This document shows, one piece after another, positions 24,315 through 34,833 of a stretch of DNA of 64,000 nucleotides (position 1 is its first letter; every line of letters begins with the position of its first letter). Location of the stretch: assembly GCA_950295325.1 (NCBI GenBank), contig OX485805.1, positions 57,622,758 to 57,686,757 of the forward strand, written 5' to 3'. Below the pieces are notes generated by a model, which saw nothing but the letters and a program-made list of their open reading frames with translations, made no database searches and was not told where the DNA came from. The stretch is from Polytrichum commune. Its lineage: Eukaryota; Streptophyta; Polytrichopsida; Polytrichales; Polytrichaceae. The translations under genes and the position numbers were made by a program.

Positions 24315-24933
24315 CGAAGAAGGGATCGATAAAGTTGTAAGTTCCAAGACCCTAAAACCTTGAAAATGAGTAGTAAACTTCAGTCATAGTCTTACTTGCT
24401 TATCGTGCGATCCCGTGGGGTGAACCTAACAGAGGCAAAGGGTAGATGTTACAAAGATAAATTATGGCTTATGATGCCTATAATATCATACAAACTTATG
24501 TCATAGACGTTTGTTCTAGGAATTTGTTCTAGGAACTTAATATCTAGGAATTAGTTTCTAAAGTTTGTTTGTCACATGATTGTTGCCTGTTGTATGTACG
24601 TGTTGATAACGTCTTAGTATAAGTAAGTGGCACTTGACGATGAAACGACACATTAATAAAAAAATCAATCTACATGACCCTCAATATTGGCAGTCAGATA
24701 TTCAATTATAAGCGAAAAAATTAATGAACGTGGGAGTCAAAGTGGCTGGATAACTGGGAACACTCGGCAGTTCGGGCAGACACCTCCAACCCACCTGGTA
24801 GACTGATCCGACAGAGCGGGACCCTCCGAGCAGGTCGGGTAGCGATGGATTGTTTGGGAAGGTCTCCATAACAGATCTTATTGCAAATGACCGCCTTTGA
24901 TTGAATCGAATTTGCAATATATGTTACTAGGAA

Positions 24934-25008
24934 ATGGCAGCTGAAGGAGGATGTGCAGTTACAAGGTTGGAGGGCACCCCCGAAAACGTCGACGAAGATT
25001 TGGAGAAC
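24934..25008 (+). CDS. possible upstream exon of the ParB-methyltransferase-like gene
   Basis: It starts with an ATG (MAAEGGCAVTRLEGTPENVD) and ends EDLEN|gtaagt, a consensus donor in phase 0. A possible next exon follows a T-rich acceptor (ttttttttgtag|) at about 25964 and encodes VSSQRVHGAEYNSYLSEM. Its junction to the main exon at 26152 could not be fixed, so the true N-terminus of the protein is uncertain. Confidence 0.35.
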
Positions 25009-25258
25009 GTAAGTCCTTCATCTTCATCGAGTTATTTCAATGGGTCCATTGTGAAGGGAGCATTGTGAGGTAAGTGTGATTTTAAAACCCTAAAATATTA
25101 TCTGTTGATAGTTGCAATGAGATGGCGGATTGTCACGATGCTTCTGAACGAAGTTGTGATTGAATTTGTGAGACCCATCTGCCTGGTGGTTGTCAAGTGC
25201 CGATGAAGACCATTCGCGGCTCAAAGGCTAGTAGGGTTTGTTTTTGCGGTACATTTTT

Positions 25259-25890
25259 CTGCTATACCCTCTGCCTTGATGAATTTGTGCGCCGATGATG
25301 AGCTTCTGGCTCTGAGGCAGGATAGGGTATATAGTTTGATTTTTGGCAGTTTGCTTTAGGAAAATGGGTGACCCCTGCGTTGGCGCAGGGGTCCTTTCTG
25401 CCTTGATGAATTTGTGCGCCGATAATGAGCTTCTGAATCAGAGGCAGGTTAGGGTATATAGTTTGATTTTTGCAGTTTGCTTTAGGAAATTGGGTGACCC
25501 AAGGGGTCCTTTCTGCCTTGATGAATTTGTGCGCCGATGATGAGCTTCGGGCTCTGAGGCAGGATAGGGTATATAGTTTGATTTCCTGCAGTTTGCTTTA
25601 GGAAATTGGGTGACCCCTGCGTTGGCGCAGGGGTTCTTTCTGCCTTGATGAATTTGTGCGCCGATGATGAGCTTCTGGCTCTGAGGCAGGATAGGGTATA
25701 TAGTTTGATTTTCGGCAGCTTGCTTTAGGAAAATGGGTGACCCCTGCGTTGGCGCAGGGGTCCTTTCTGCCTTGATGAATTTGTGCGCCGATGATAAGCT
25801 TGTGGTTCAAAGGCAGGTTAGGGTATATAGTTTGATTTTTTGCAGTTTGCTTTAGGAAATTGGGTGACCCCAGGGGTCCTTTCTGCTATA
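25259..25890 (+). repeat. 127-bp tandem repeat with hairpin, probably intronic
   Basis: Five copies are marked by gggtatatagtttgatt at 25325, 25452, 25567, 25694 and 25821 (spacing 127, 115, 127, 127). Three copies carry the hairpin GACCCCTGCG-TTGG-CGCAGGGGTC (25370-25393, 25612-25635 with one mismatch, 25739-25762). The other two have lost about 12 bp at exactly this point (gacccaaggggtcc; gaccccaggggtcc). Short open frames inside are products of the repeat. Confidence 0.9.
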
Positions 25891-26151
25891 GGTTATATGA
25901 GTATTTTTTTGTCATGTGATAATGGCCTATTTATTCTAATCCATATTCTTTTTTTTTTGTAGGTTTCTTCACAGAGAGTACATGGAGCCGAGTACAACAG
26001 TTACTTGTCCGAGATGCTTAGTGGTTTCAACATTGTCTTAGCTAGTCGTCATTTAGTCATAGGTTTACTTGCTATAACTTAGCTAGTCATCGTTTATAGT
26101 ACTTCATATTTTTTTCCTAAGTGTATTGTGTTTCATTTACCTACCTTCCAG

Positions 26152-26990
26152 ATGACATTATCCGATGTTCCCGTACCCGAGCAAGTCCCACCTCCCTCGA
26201 TAGATTCCTTGGAGGAGGATTGTGGCATTCCCCCTCAACATTCTTCAATCCTAAATGTTGCCGACTTGGAGGAGGATGTCCCATCCTCCGATCAACATGC
26301 TGCTGATACCACTCAAGAGGCCACCCAAGAAGCCGATACCATACAAGAGGCCACCCAAGAAGCGCCCGATTCAAGCGACAAACGCTCGTCAAATCCCTTA
26401 CGTCCTCCTGGTGGTGTTGAACTTGGCATTGTTCACATGCCTCCTCATTTGCAGGACAAGGACCCCATGTGGAGCGCAAATGAGATGAGATTGCTGCAGA
26501 AGAGTGACTACAATACTGTCATCTCCAATCTTCGCACCAAACCCATTAAGAAGTCTCGATTCCTTATTCCTCTTTGCCGTCTCAAGACCTACCCGAAGGT
26601 GCGTCCAATTGTCGATTCCTACGTCGAGATGTTGGCGAACGAGTTCGTCAAAGGGTATCGAGAAGGAGATCGAGTTTTGTATGTGTTTCCTTTCGACATC
26701 ACGGACAAGGATCTAACGGTTCGAGAGGATGACGCCATCTGGTCTAACCCACTATGGAAATCTATTAATAATGAGTTCGAAGAGTACTTGTCGTCTGATC
26801 CTGATCTCCATCAGTTTCGGAACAAATACTTTTATGTCTACGAAGGTAATCACCGCGTGACGGCTTGGATGGGTTACATCCACAAGTACCATTCCAATAA
26901 TCCTGACTGGTACATTTCGGTTGACTGTATTGTTCTCGACGCACGTGGGCAATGCTCAATGTTTCTCAACGCCATGAACGACATAAACTG
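26152..26990 (+). CDS. first main exon: ParB/sulfiredoxin-like domain
   Basis: The exon begins after the acceptor ccttccag|ATG and ends AACTG|gtaagt, splitting a Trp codon. Residues 1-95 are acidic and proline-rich with a short repeat (TTQEATQEADTIQEATQEA). Residues 110-280 contain SRFLIPLCRLKTYPKVRPIV, then VYEGNHRVTAWMGYIHKYHS. The GNHR motif followed by a helix is the signature of ParB N-terminal and sulfiredoxin-like folds (usually G[NH]HRxxA), which bind or hydrolyse nucleotides. Upstream, DKDLTVREDDAIW and NEFEEYLSSDPDL fit the intervening helices. It is joined to the methyltransferase-like part by eight or nine further exons. Confidence 0.7.
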
Positions 26991-27557
26991 GTAAGTATAC
27001 TTGCAAATCCATTTCCATTAATTTCATATTCCATTTACCCATGGAAGCCTTGTTTTAATACTCATATCTTCATTCACAGGTCGACGGAACATGATCATGT
27101 TCAAGACAGTACTATTGCCAAGTTGCAAAGAATTCGAACCTTCAGCTCCTTCAAACTTTCTGATTTCAAAGGTCTTATTAGCAAAGAGGACATGGCTATT
27201 TGCGAGGCTTATAAACCCCGTCTACCGTCATGGTATTTATTCACAATGGACATTTTTGTTAAATTCCTCCACGCGGTAAGTTTTCTAAAGTTATGTGCTT
27301 ATTGTTTTCATATTATGAAGTGCATCATGCGTTTCTTGCATCTTAATTATTGTCATACAGAGACAATGCGCTGCTGTATCCGACGTTGCTTGCTCGAACT
27401 ATTACGAGACTGTGCCCGAGAATGAGAGGATTGGGCCTGGAGTCTGGAGTGCGATGGACAAGGCCATCACGAAATGTATCAAGCACTGGCGCAGCCAAAG
27501 GTTTGACAAGATGGTTGCAATCGCCAACCAGCCAATGGAGAGTTATTTGAACAAGAG

Positions 27558-27840
27558 GTATTCTCAACTCAACTCTCAACTCTCAATTCAACTGTCAACT
27601 CTCAATTCAACTCTCACCTCTCAACTCTCAACTCAATTCTCAGTTCTCAACTCTCAATTCTGAACTCTGAACTCTGAACTCTCAATTCTCAACTCTGAAC
27701 TGTGAATTGTGAACTGTGAACTCTCAATTCAATTCTCAATTCTCAACTCTCAACTCTCAACTCTCAATTCAATTCTCAATTCTCAATTCTCAACTCAACT
27801 CTCAACTCAACTCTCAACCCTCAACTCTCCATTTTCCACG
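27558..27840 (+). repeat. CTCAA/CTCTCAA minisatellite, intron of the ParB-methyltransferase-like gene
   Basis: Short units ctcaa, ctctcaa and ttctcaa alternate for about 280 bp between a coding segment ending near LNKR and the acceptor ttttccacgcag| at 27843. Frames through it are open by composition only. Confidence 0.9.
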
Positions 27841-29148
27841 CAGCTCAATAAACATTATACTAGCGGGAAATCATTGGACTTGACCGTTGAGCGACTTCAT
27901 AAAATTGCAACCACCAAGGTCCATCCTGACTTCAAAGGGAAATGGTTGCAATTGTGGAACGGAACGGACGAGGAACGGGCAGCCTACCGATTTCCACTAG
28001 ATCGTCCAATGAAGGACAAATTCCTCGACGTCTGGTTGCCAAGGGCTTCTCTCTGGGCTCAGGTATGACGATACTTACTTCCTCTAGGCTCTTCATTTTT
28101 AATCCGTTGAAATTGTCGTTACTTCTAACACCCATCGTTTCATAATGTATGTCAGTTGTCTACTTTCCTTAAAGACCACATGGACAACTATGTCGCTAAA
28201 CTTAAGATCAACATTGAGTGGAGCTCCGTTGTTCTCAAGCCGGCGGAATACGTGGAGAAATGGAGATCGCTATTGTGGAAGAAGGCTTTCCCCTTCTACC
28301 TCTCGGAAAATGCAAGCCCAAGGTTTCTCAAAGGTTCAGGGCTCCTTAAGATTGAAGGTGGAATTTTGGCGGGCCGCTTGTTTTACAGGTTTGTATGATT
28401 TGGCTTCTTGTTTGATTCAGTGTTCTCTTTGTCTCTATCACCCTTCCTAAATGTAACGCATATATGCAGGTACATGAAGCAAGAGCTCATCGCCAAACGT
28501 GCTCTTGCGGCTTGGGAAGTTCCGGCTCATGTTGAGCTCAAACCGTCTACCCAAACGCCTATTGATGGACTTTGGACCGAAGACCAACGCAATCGATTTC
28601 CCTATGAGGTATTGCTCACAGGTGGTTGGTTCCTCGAGTGCCCACAGAACTTCGTTCCTGAGGAGGAGAAACATCTCGTCCCTGTCCCGGAACCATCTAC
28701 AGGAGGAGCGGCTCCTATGGTCACTGACTTGAACGACGACGACGAGGAGGCAACTCAGCCTGAACCTGCTCCGAAGCCAAAAGTTCAACGTCGAGGGAAG
28801 GTTCGTTCTCACGACGGTTCCGTTGTGGCAGCCTCACCTGCATGTGTTCAAATTCCTGCAGGAGCTCCTTTGGCTTCGACTCAGACTTCGCAACGCACGG
28901 TTTCTAATCCGCCATCACCCCCACGTTCCAACTTGGATGTTCAATCTAGCCAAAATCTTCGTGTCACACTCTTTTGCCGTGGTGTACCACCCCCGAAAGG
29001 TGTAGGTGTCATTTCGTCTTCGCCGTTTAAGACGACCCTGCCGATGTTTCTTGAGCATGGAAACTTCTGTGCCTTGCTTAACCAGTCTGAACACCAAAAA
29101 TTCATGGATCGGCAACTTGTCCGTATCGTAGACCACATTATCAAGGTC

Positions 29149-29325
29149 ACACAATCCCAACTCAACTCTCAACTCTCACCTCTCAACTCTCAATTCAACT
29201 CTCAACTCTCAACTCTCACCTCTCAACTTTCAACTCAACTCTCAACTCTCAACTCTCAATTCAACGCTCAACTCTCAACTCTCAACTCTCAATTCAACTC
29301 TCAATTCTCAACTCTCACCTCTCAA

Positions 29326-29361
<36 letters not shown>

Positions 29362-29377
29362 AACTCTCAACTCTCAA

Positions 29378-29427
<50 letters not shown>

Positions 29428-29464
29428 AATTCTCAACTCTAAACTCTAAACTCTCAACTCTCAA

Positions 29465-29510
<46 letters not shown>

Positions 29511-29514
29511 CTAA
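29149..29514 (+). repeat. second CTCAA/CTCTCAA minisatellite, another intron of the same gene
   Basis: The same repeat family as at 27558-27840 fills most of the intron between 29145 and 29600. Apparent coding such as NSQLSTLNSQ is repeat readthrough and not protein. Confidence 0.9.
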
Positions 29515-29599
29515 CTCTATCAATTTCAAAATTGTCTTGGACTAGTGAGGTTTTTTTTTATCGGTAACTCATGCTTTCCATTTTTTCTTATTCATACAG

Positions 29600-30883
29600 A
29601 TCGGGGTCGGCCGTACTTATCCTTGTGAATCGATGCAAATGCGGCCTAGGCATCCTGGAATTGATCTCGTGATTGTTGACGCTCCAGAATACTTGGTCGT
29701 GCCTGTCATCTCTCCCATGTCCGTACCGTCGTGGAACAAGCGAGAGACAGACTACTTTGACCAACTCTTCGCCTTTGCAGATTGTCACTTGACCGATGAC
29801 GGAGTTGTTCTCCTCTTCCATCCCAAGGACCGTTGAATCGAGAAGAAGTTAGATAGTAAAATCAAAATGTATGATTTTACGATTGTCCGGGATTGGTGGG
29901 GCTATAATCCCATTCCCATGGCCTCCTCCCTTCCACACCAGAAAGAGGTATTATCTTTTATGTTCATAATTTGAATTTCTCAATCCGACAATCAGTTTCA
30001 ATATATTCTAATCCTTGAGGTTTTCTTACAGACCCATAACTTCAACATTAAGGTCTTTGCACGCCTTAGTTCCAAGTTCCGTACTCGCCGATTGCGACCG
30101 TAGTTCGTACAAATGGAGATCCTTCCCGAAGAGCGCGACGACTTGACGAACTTCACGACAACCGAGTCCCAGCTTCTACGCCCTACTGGACTTCCTTGGC
30201 GTGGCTCGCGTGAGAAGGACCCATCATTTGTTCAGTGCTTCATCGAGTGTCTTACAGACGAGCATGATATCGTCTGCGATTGGAGCCCTAGTACAGGTTT
30301 TCAATATCTCCCTTCATTGTTTACAACAACTGAAACTGAATTCCACTTTCTAAATTCCGTTTTCCAAACTGCAGGTGCTTCTGTCATTGCTTGCCAACGT
30401 TCGAACCGACACCTCATCGCATTGGAGCCGGATTCAGAAATCTTTGAGGCGCTTCTCAAGCCTTACGTGGATGCGATCCCGCAACCAGAAGAGCGCGCGG
30501 ATTCAACCACAGACTCTGATTCCGACGAAGACTTTGCTCCAAAGAAGAAGAAGGGTCGCAAATATTGCGGTGCGTCTTAACTGCATGTCTTAAGTCTCTC
30601 AAATATTTAATGTATTCATATAATTTGTCATGTTGACTTTGTTTTATTATTTAGTGACGCAGGTCTCGCAAGACGTTTGATCCGCCACGGTGATGTCTAC
30701 ATGAGTCCTCCTACTTCGTTCGCCTTACCTTCATATGCCGAACGTATAGCACAAGAATTCATACGCGCCCCATCTCCAATCCTTTCAGATTTTCCACGTC
30801 AACTTTTCAACCCTATAGTGCTTAGATTCATGGATGTCGAGGCTGATCAATGTGACGAGAGTTTCGATGTTGGTTCACCTTGA
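29600..30883 (+). pseudogene. methyltransferase-like C-terminal part of the fusion gene
   Basis: Exon 29600-29947 has GIDLVIVDAPEYLVVP at the position of motif IV (normally DPPY/SPPY), then helix KRETDYFDQLFAFADC and DDGVVLLFHP, the strand after motif IV. Exons 30032-30296 and 30375-30569 join to give LPWRGSREKDPSFVQCF and then DIVCDWSPSTGASVIACQRS, the motif X/I region (normally a DPFxGxGTT loop), followed by RHLIALEPDSEIFEALLK. The order motif IV then I is the beta class of DNA amino-methyltransferases. DAPE and WSPSTGA depart from active-site consensus. A lysine-rich stretch (KKKKGRK) precedes a last exon ending at a TGA at 30881-30883. Confidence 0.7.
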
Positions 30884-32844
30884 TCAAGACTATCCATATG
30901 TTTGTTTCTGGTTTGTTACGTGCATAATGTAGCCATTTCAAATGGCCATTTCTTTTTAAAATAAAACATCTACAAGTTTCTTTGTGTCATAGCTATTGTA
31001 GACTTGTCAAAGAAGTTCAAAGAAGTTGAAGTTTGAAAGTTTGAGTTATGCCATTTGCACTGAAATGCATGTGCACGCTTCTAACTTGAACACTGAATTG
31101 ACTCTATCTAACAAAACTTTGTCATATCTAGTGACATTTGGGAGATGTCACTAGATGGAACTCCCAATTTTTAATACATACATGAATTTTTCTCGCCATC
31201 ATATTTGTTGCTTCACAATTGCTCCTTTGTTTGTTTTGAATAAGTCTATGGCTTAGAATAGGTGTCTACAACACCCTTGCTTCAAATATTTATGTTAAAT
31301 TGCTCAAGCCTCCAATAATTTATATTCCAACGCCCAATCCTTCCTTTCGGATTTGCTAACACATTGATATTTTCACTCCATGCTCTTTGCACTCCTAGGT
31401 TACCAATTCCCTTGAATTGTCATGAATAGGTGTCTCTACCTTAGAGGGTGTATAAACCAACACTCGAGAGGGCTTAGCCGATTTAGATCAACGGTATAAA
31501 TGATTGGCTTAGCAAATTGACCTAGATTTATGGGTTGCTCGACCCAACTCTCGACGCAACCTCCAAACCTAACCTCCAATAACATGTAGTGATGTAAGCA
31601 TCCACATCAAAGTTGGGACATAGGACTTAGGACCCCACGTGAAGTAATAAGTCCCAATTTTTATCCTTTCAACAACTAAGTTTGCACATATTGACCTTAA
31701 GTGAACTAAGACTTGGGACCCCTTTTGAACCAACCCTTAGTGAACCGCCCTCGTTCACATCGACTTAAAGTGCCGAATTTATTTTTCTTTTCTTTCTTTA
31801 TTCCCCGGCCCAAGGAAGATGGTGGTCCACCAAATTGTCCTATTAGTGTGGGTTACCATTTGGGGTTACGTATTGCTAGAACTTTTTACCGACATTATTA
31901 TATTTTAACTAACTAGATTACATCATATTCTTCAATGTGCGTACTAAATACTTGTGTCATTTGGGTAAAAAATTATACTCTCTGTAAAATATCATAGCAA
32001 TGCGTAACTGCAAACAATAACCCCCACTAATTAGGCAAAATAGCGTAGTAAATACCATAAGCCTTGTAGTTGAATTTTAACATTGGCTAGGCATTTTTAA
32101 AATTTAAGATCATGACTGGTCATCTCTAGATTCCACCTATAAGAAGATAGAGCAATATTACTTTATAAGTTATCCATAAATCAGAATAAGGAAAACTTAT
32201 TTGGAAATCAACGTCTAGAATTTGACAATGACTTAGTTGAAGAATGAGGTAAGTAAACCTAATTTGGTTACTTATCTTGATTGAAAATAATTATGTTTAA
32301 ATGGTCTTTGGTTAAGTGTGTATCCAAGAATGGACACCAAGAAGACACGTGTTTGATAGATTTGGAAGAAAGGCATAATGTTCCTCAATAAACCACACAA
32401 TGTTTAATACTCTCAAACAATATTCTTTACTAAAATTGTCGGCACTACCCTCTCCACTGAGATTCTAGATTGAGGGGACCTACCTACATGACCGATTAAC
32501 AAGCACAAGAATATTCACTTGTTGGATTGTATAAACTTTGCCATTTAAATTATTGTTTCGAGGATGCCAGCCCTAATTACGCCCTTAGCCTTAAACACTG
32601 AAATAAATTTGTTAATTAATTAAAACACAATTTCATTTCAACCTTGAACGGTCCTCATTTAAATCACCCTTTCATATAAATGATGACGTCAGCCCTAATT
32701 TCAGTATATATATAATAACAAAAATTTGCAGTAGGACCCCCTTCCACGGATTTGGGGTACTCTTTTCCCTAAAAATATACATTTATAGTTTTCTCTAGAC
32801 CAAATTCAGTGGTAATAGGATCCTTATGTTTCAATAAAATTTTG
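30884..32844. other. non-coding right arm of the MULE
   Basis: About 2 kb of AT-rich sequence lies between the ParB-methyltransferase-like stop and the right terminal repeat. I see no exon, RNA gene or nested element end that I can support. Confidence 0.55.
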
Positions 32845-32920
32845 AAAAGCGAGCGGAGAAATTCACGAAAACATGACGCTCACCGCTCTACGCTCTACGC
32901 TCATGCTGTAACTTTCCCCC
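32845..32920 (-). repeat. right terminal inverted repeat of the MULE
   Basis: Read inward on the minus strand it starts GGGGGAAAGTTACA, then GCATGAGCGTAGAGCGTAGA, with two perfect heptamers and one altered (GAGCGGTGAGCG) against four at the left end. The nearby GCGAGCGGAGAAATT is in the same orientation as its left-end partner. Confidence 0.85.
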
Positions 32921-33248
32921 CTTAACCTTCACCTTCAAAGTAGGGACTAATCCCCTTCCACCAAGCTTCCTTCTTCCTAAACTACCAAGGTGGATCCAAA
33001 AGTGGGCATTTAACCCGCGGAGCTCACCTTGCCTCACCTTACCCCCTACTCACATAATCAAGGCATCCTCTTATTGAAATCAAACCTTGAAATAACTACA
33101 CCACACATTTTAATGCCTAAACTTAAATCCACACCACACTTCACTCTTTTTATGTTTTGTGAATAATCATAACACCTCAAAGTCAAACTAAAATTGGGTT
33201 CGAAGACTTAATCACCACATGTGGGCACCATTTTGGGCTCACACCTTG

Positions 33249-34192
33249 TGATTTATGGCCGGTCATTGCGTATGCTAGAACAATTGAGAATGATGCTTTG
33301 TAATAATATTGTTCATATGTGTACTTGTGTTGGAAATTATGTCGTTTTAAGGAGATTTGCGTCAAGGTCCCGATGATTTGAACACCAATGGTTGTGACCA
33401 CACCTTGGTTGTCTGTATGGATTGATGTTACCGTTGTGGGTGCACCATTGACAGCTCCTTTTGCAATATTGACATTCGATGTGAACATAACGAGCGCACC
33501 TCCAGCCACATGATGAAGTTGGTCAAATTTGGTGTCATTCAACCATGTCGATACGTTGTGAGCTTCGGTTGCATTTGTATCAAGTGTCACAGGAATTCTA
33601 TATGCCGGGGCAAAAATGGCTTTGAATATGATGTCGTTGTACGTGGTAACATCTTCGCGGTGTGAACACAAGATCGTCGTAGTTGCATCTAGATAGTGTG
33701 ATAGCATGTCGTTGTCAATGAAGCACGCACTGAGTGTGTCTTCGATCTCTGCTTATGTAGGTGGCCGATGTCGTATTATATTTAGGAAATTGAGATACGA
33801 TGGATCGGATGAATGTCTAACAGATGTGTGAAGAGTGTGTTGTTTTGCAGCTGCCCAACATGGAGCGGAGGTAATATGACATGCTCTACAAATGAGGTCT
33901 GGTGGTTTGGGTTTGTGTATACATATCGCAGGCAGTTGAGCAAGGTCTCCAACTAATATCAAAAGTTTATTTTGGAATGAAAATGTGTCCGTGATAAGGG
34001 TGCTTTGTTTATGCGTTGTTCTACTACACACAACATATTGCTAGTCATCATCGACATTTCGTCAATGATTATGACGTCTGCGTTGTTTAATTTGGTCAAA
34101 ACGGGGCTTGATTCAGGTAACACAGATAAATAGCTATGTGTAGGTATACGAAATACATTATGGACTGTAGATGCGAATTTGGAAAGCCTAAG
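33249..34192 (-). pseudogene. Helitron B helicase, middle segment (Walker B to motif V)
   Basis: Reading from 34192, RLSKFASTVHNVFRIPT leads to ADVIIIDEMSMM (Walker B), then KLLILVGDLAQLPAI (motif III, GDxxQLP), then late motifs ending AYAMTGHKSQG at 33249. It needs at least two frame changes (near 34000 and 33730), so it is a pseudogene. Its left edge is the CAAGG target duplication of solo LTR 1 and its right edge is the CTAAG duplication of LTR 2. Both joints restore the codon frame when the LTRs are removed. Confidence 0.85.
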
Positions 34193-34833
34193 TATGAGCC
34201 CAAAATGAGTGCTCATATTTGTTTTATGTTTAGAATTTAATTAGAATTGCAATTGGAGTGTTATTGAAACAATCAAAAGTATAAAAAGAGTGCGGCTTGG
34301 TGTGAAGTTATGTTTAGGCCTTAGGCTTATGTGGTGTAATTGATTAGAAGCTTAGCGGCACGAAGGAAGTGCTTAGGTTAGGTGAGTGTAGTGTGTGGTG
34401 AACCAAGGGGAGCTCCTTGAGTTAAATATTTGAATTGGAATTTATATTGTTGGTTTAGGAGTTGAAGGTTTAGAGGATATGATGAGAGCCTACGAATTAG
34501 GAGAGGATCAAAAGGCTTATCTTGAGCTTGGAGGGGTACTCACCTCTCCCTTCCCCTATACAATCCTAAATCTCTCACCTTCTTCATTCACTTGTTTTCC
34601 TATTCACTTTCTCTCTCTCATTCTCTCTTCCCCTCTTGGAGGTGTGTGTGTGAGAATGTATGTGGGAGTGTGCGTGTGGTGTAGTGTGTTAGAAAATAAA
34701 TTTGATTAGGGAATAGATTTGAGTAGGGAAACTTAGAAGATAGATTGAATTAAAGGTAGTTTAAAAGATAGATTTGATTAGGAGGAGCCAGGAAATTAGA
34801 TTATTAAGGTTGCAAGGCTATTAGGCAACTGCC

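Larger units (their letters stand above)
26152..30883 (+). pseudogene. ParB-like / DNA methyltransferase-like fusion gene, cargo of the MULE
   Basis: Exons placed from frame and splice sites: 26152-26990, 27080-27275, 27361-about 27557, 27844-28062, 28156-28388, 28470-29145, 29600-29947, 30032-30296, 30375-30569 and 30663-30883. Together they give about 1,130 residues. Phases agree at every junction except 27557/27844, which is unresolved. The order is a ParB/sulfiredoxin-like domain, a long helical middle, a proline-rich disordered linker, then a beta-class DNA methyltransferase-like fold with motif IV before motif I. Such ParB-methyltransferase fusions are typical of bacterial mobile elements. 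Two stops lie in frame, TGA at 29834-29836 and TAG near 30101. The MTase signatures are altered, so this copy is inactive and the family may not methylate at all. Expected place of action is the nucleus, on the element's own DNA or its chromatin. Confidence 0.75.
20150..32920. mobile_element. 12.8-kb MULE carrying transposase, small ORFs and a ParB-methyltransferase-like gene
   Basis: Both ends begin GGG and after 13-14 bp share GCATGAGCGTAGAGCGTAGA exactly in inverted orientation (left 20163 onward; right, reverse complement from 32906). A 9-bp target duplication flanks it. It sits inside solo LTR 1, whose halves join cleanly when the MULE is removed. Minus-strand genes are a MULE-type transposase (20591-22702) and a small Cys/His ORF (22896-23333). 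Plus-strand genes are a charged ORF (23949-24314) and the ParB-methyltransferase-like gene (26152-30883). The two gene sets diverge from a shared promoter region near 23400-23940. MULEs often carry foreign genes, but this cargo is unusual. Confidence 0.88.
17696..33243 (-). mobile_element. solo LTR 1 of a Ty3-type lineage, interrupted by a MULE and another solo LTR
   Basis: On the minus strand it begins TGTGAGCCCAAAATGGTGCC at 33243 and ends ...GGATTTGGCCTCACA at 17696. It is flanked by a perfect 5-bp duplication (plus-strand CCTTG at 17691-17695 and 33244-33248). The ends match those of the complete Ty3 element in this window. After removing the MULE (with one target copy) and the inner solo LTR, about 1.8 kb remains, which is LTR-sized, with no internal retrotransposon genes. 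The uninterrupted target is preserved in Helitron A near 15,105. Confidence 0.9.

Noticed and set aside
25259..25890. Possible CRISPR-like array of regularly spaced repeats
   Set aside because: Units are contiguous 127-bp tandem repeats without unique spacers, in a plant transposon intron.
27412..29442. NSQLSTLNSQ-type repetitive protein segments
   Set aside because: They arise from CTCAA/CTCTCAA arrays lying between good splice sites of the ParB-methyltransferase-like gene.
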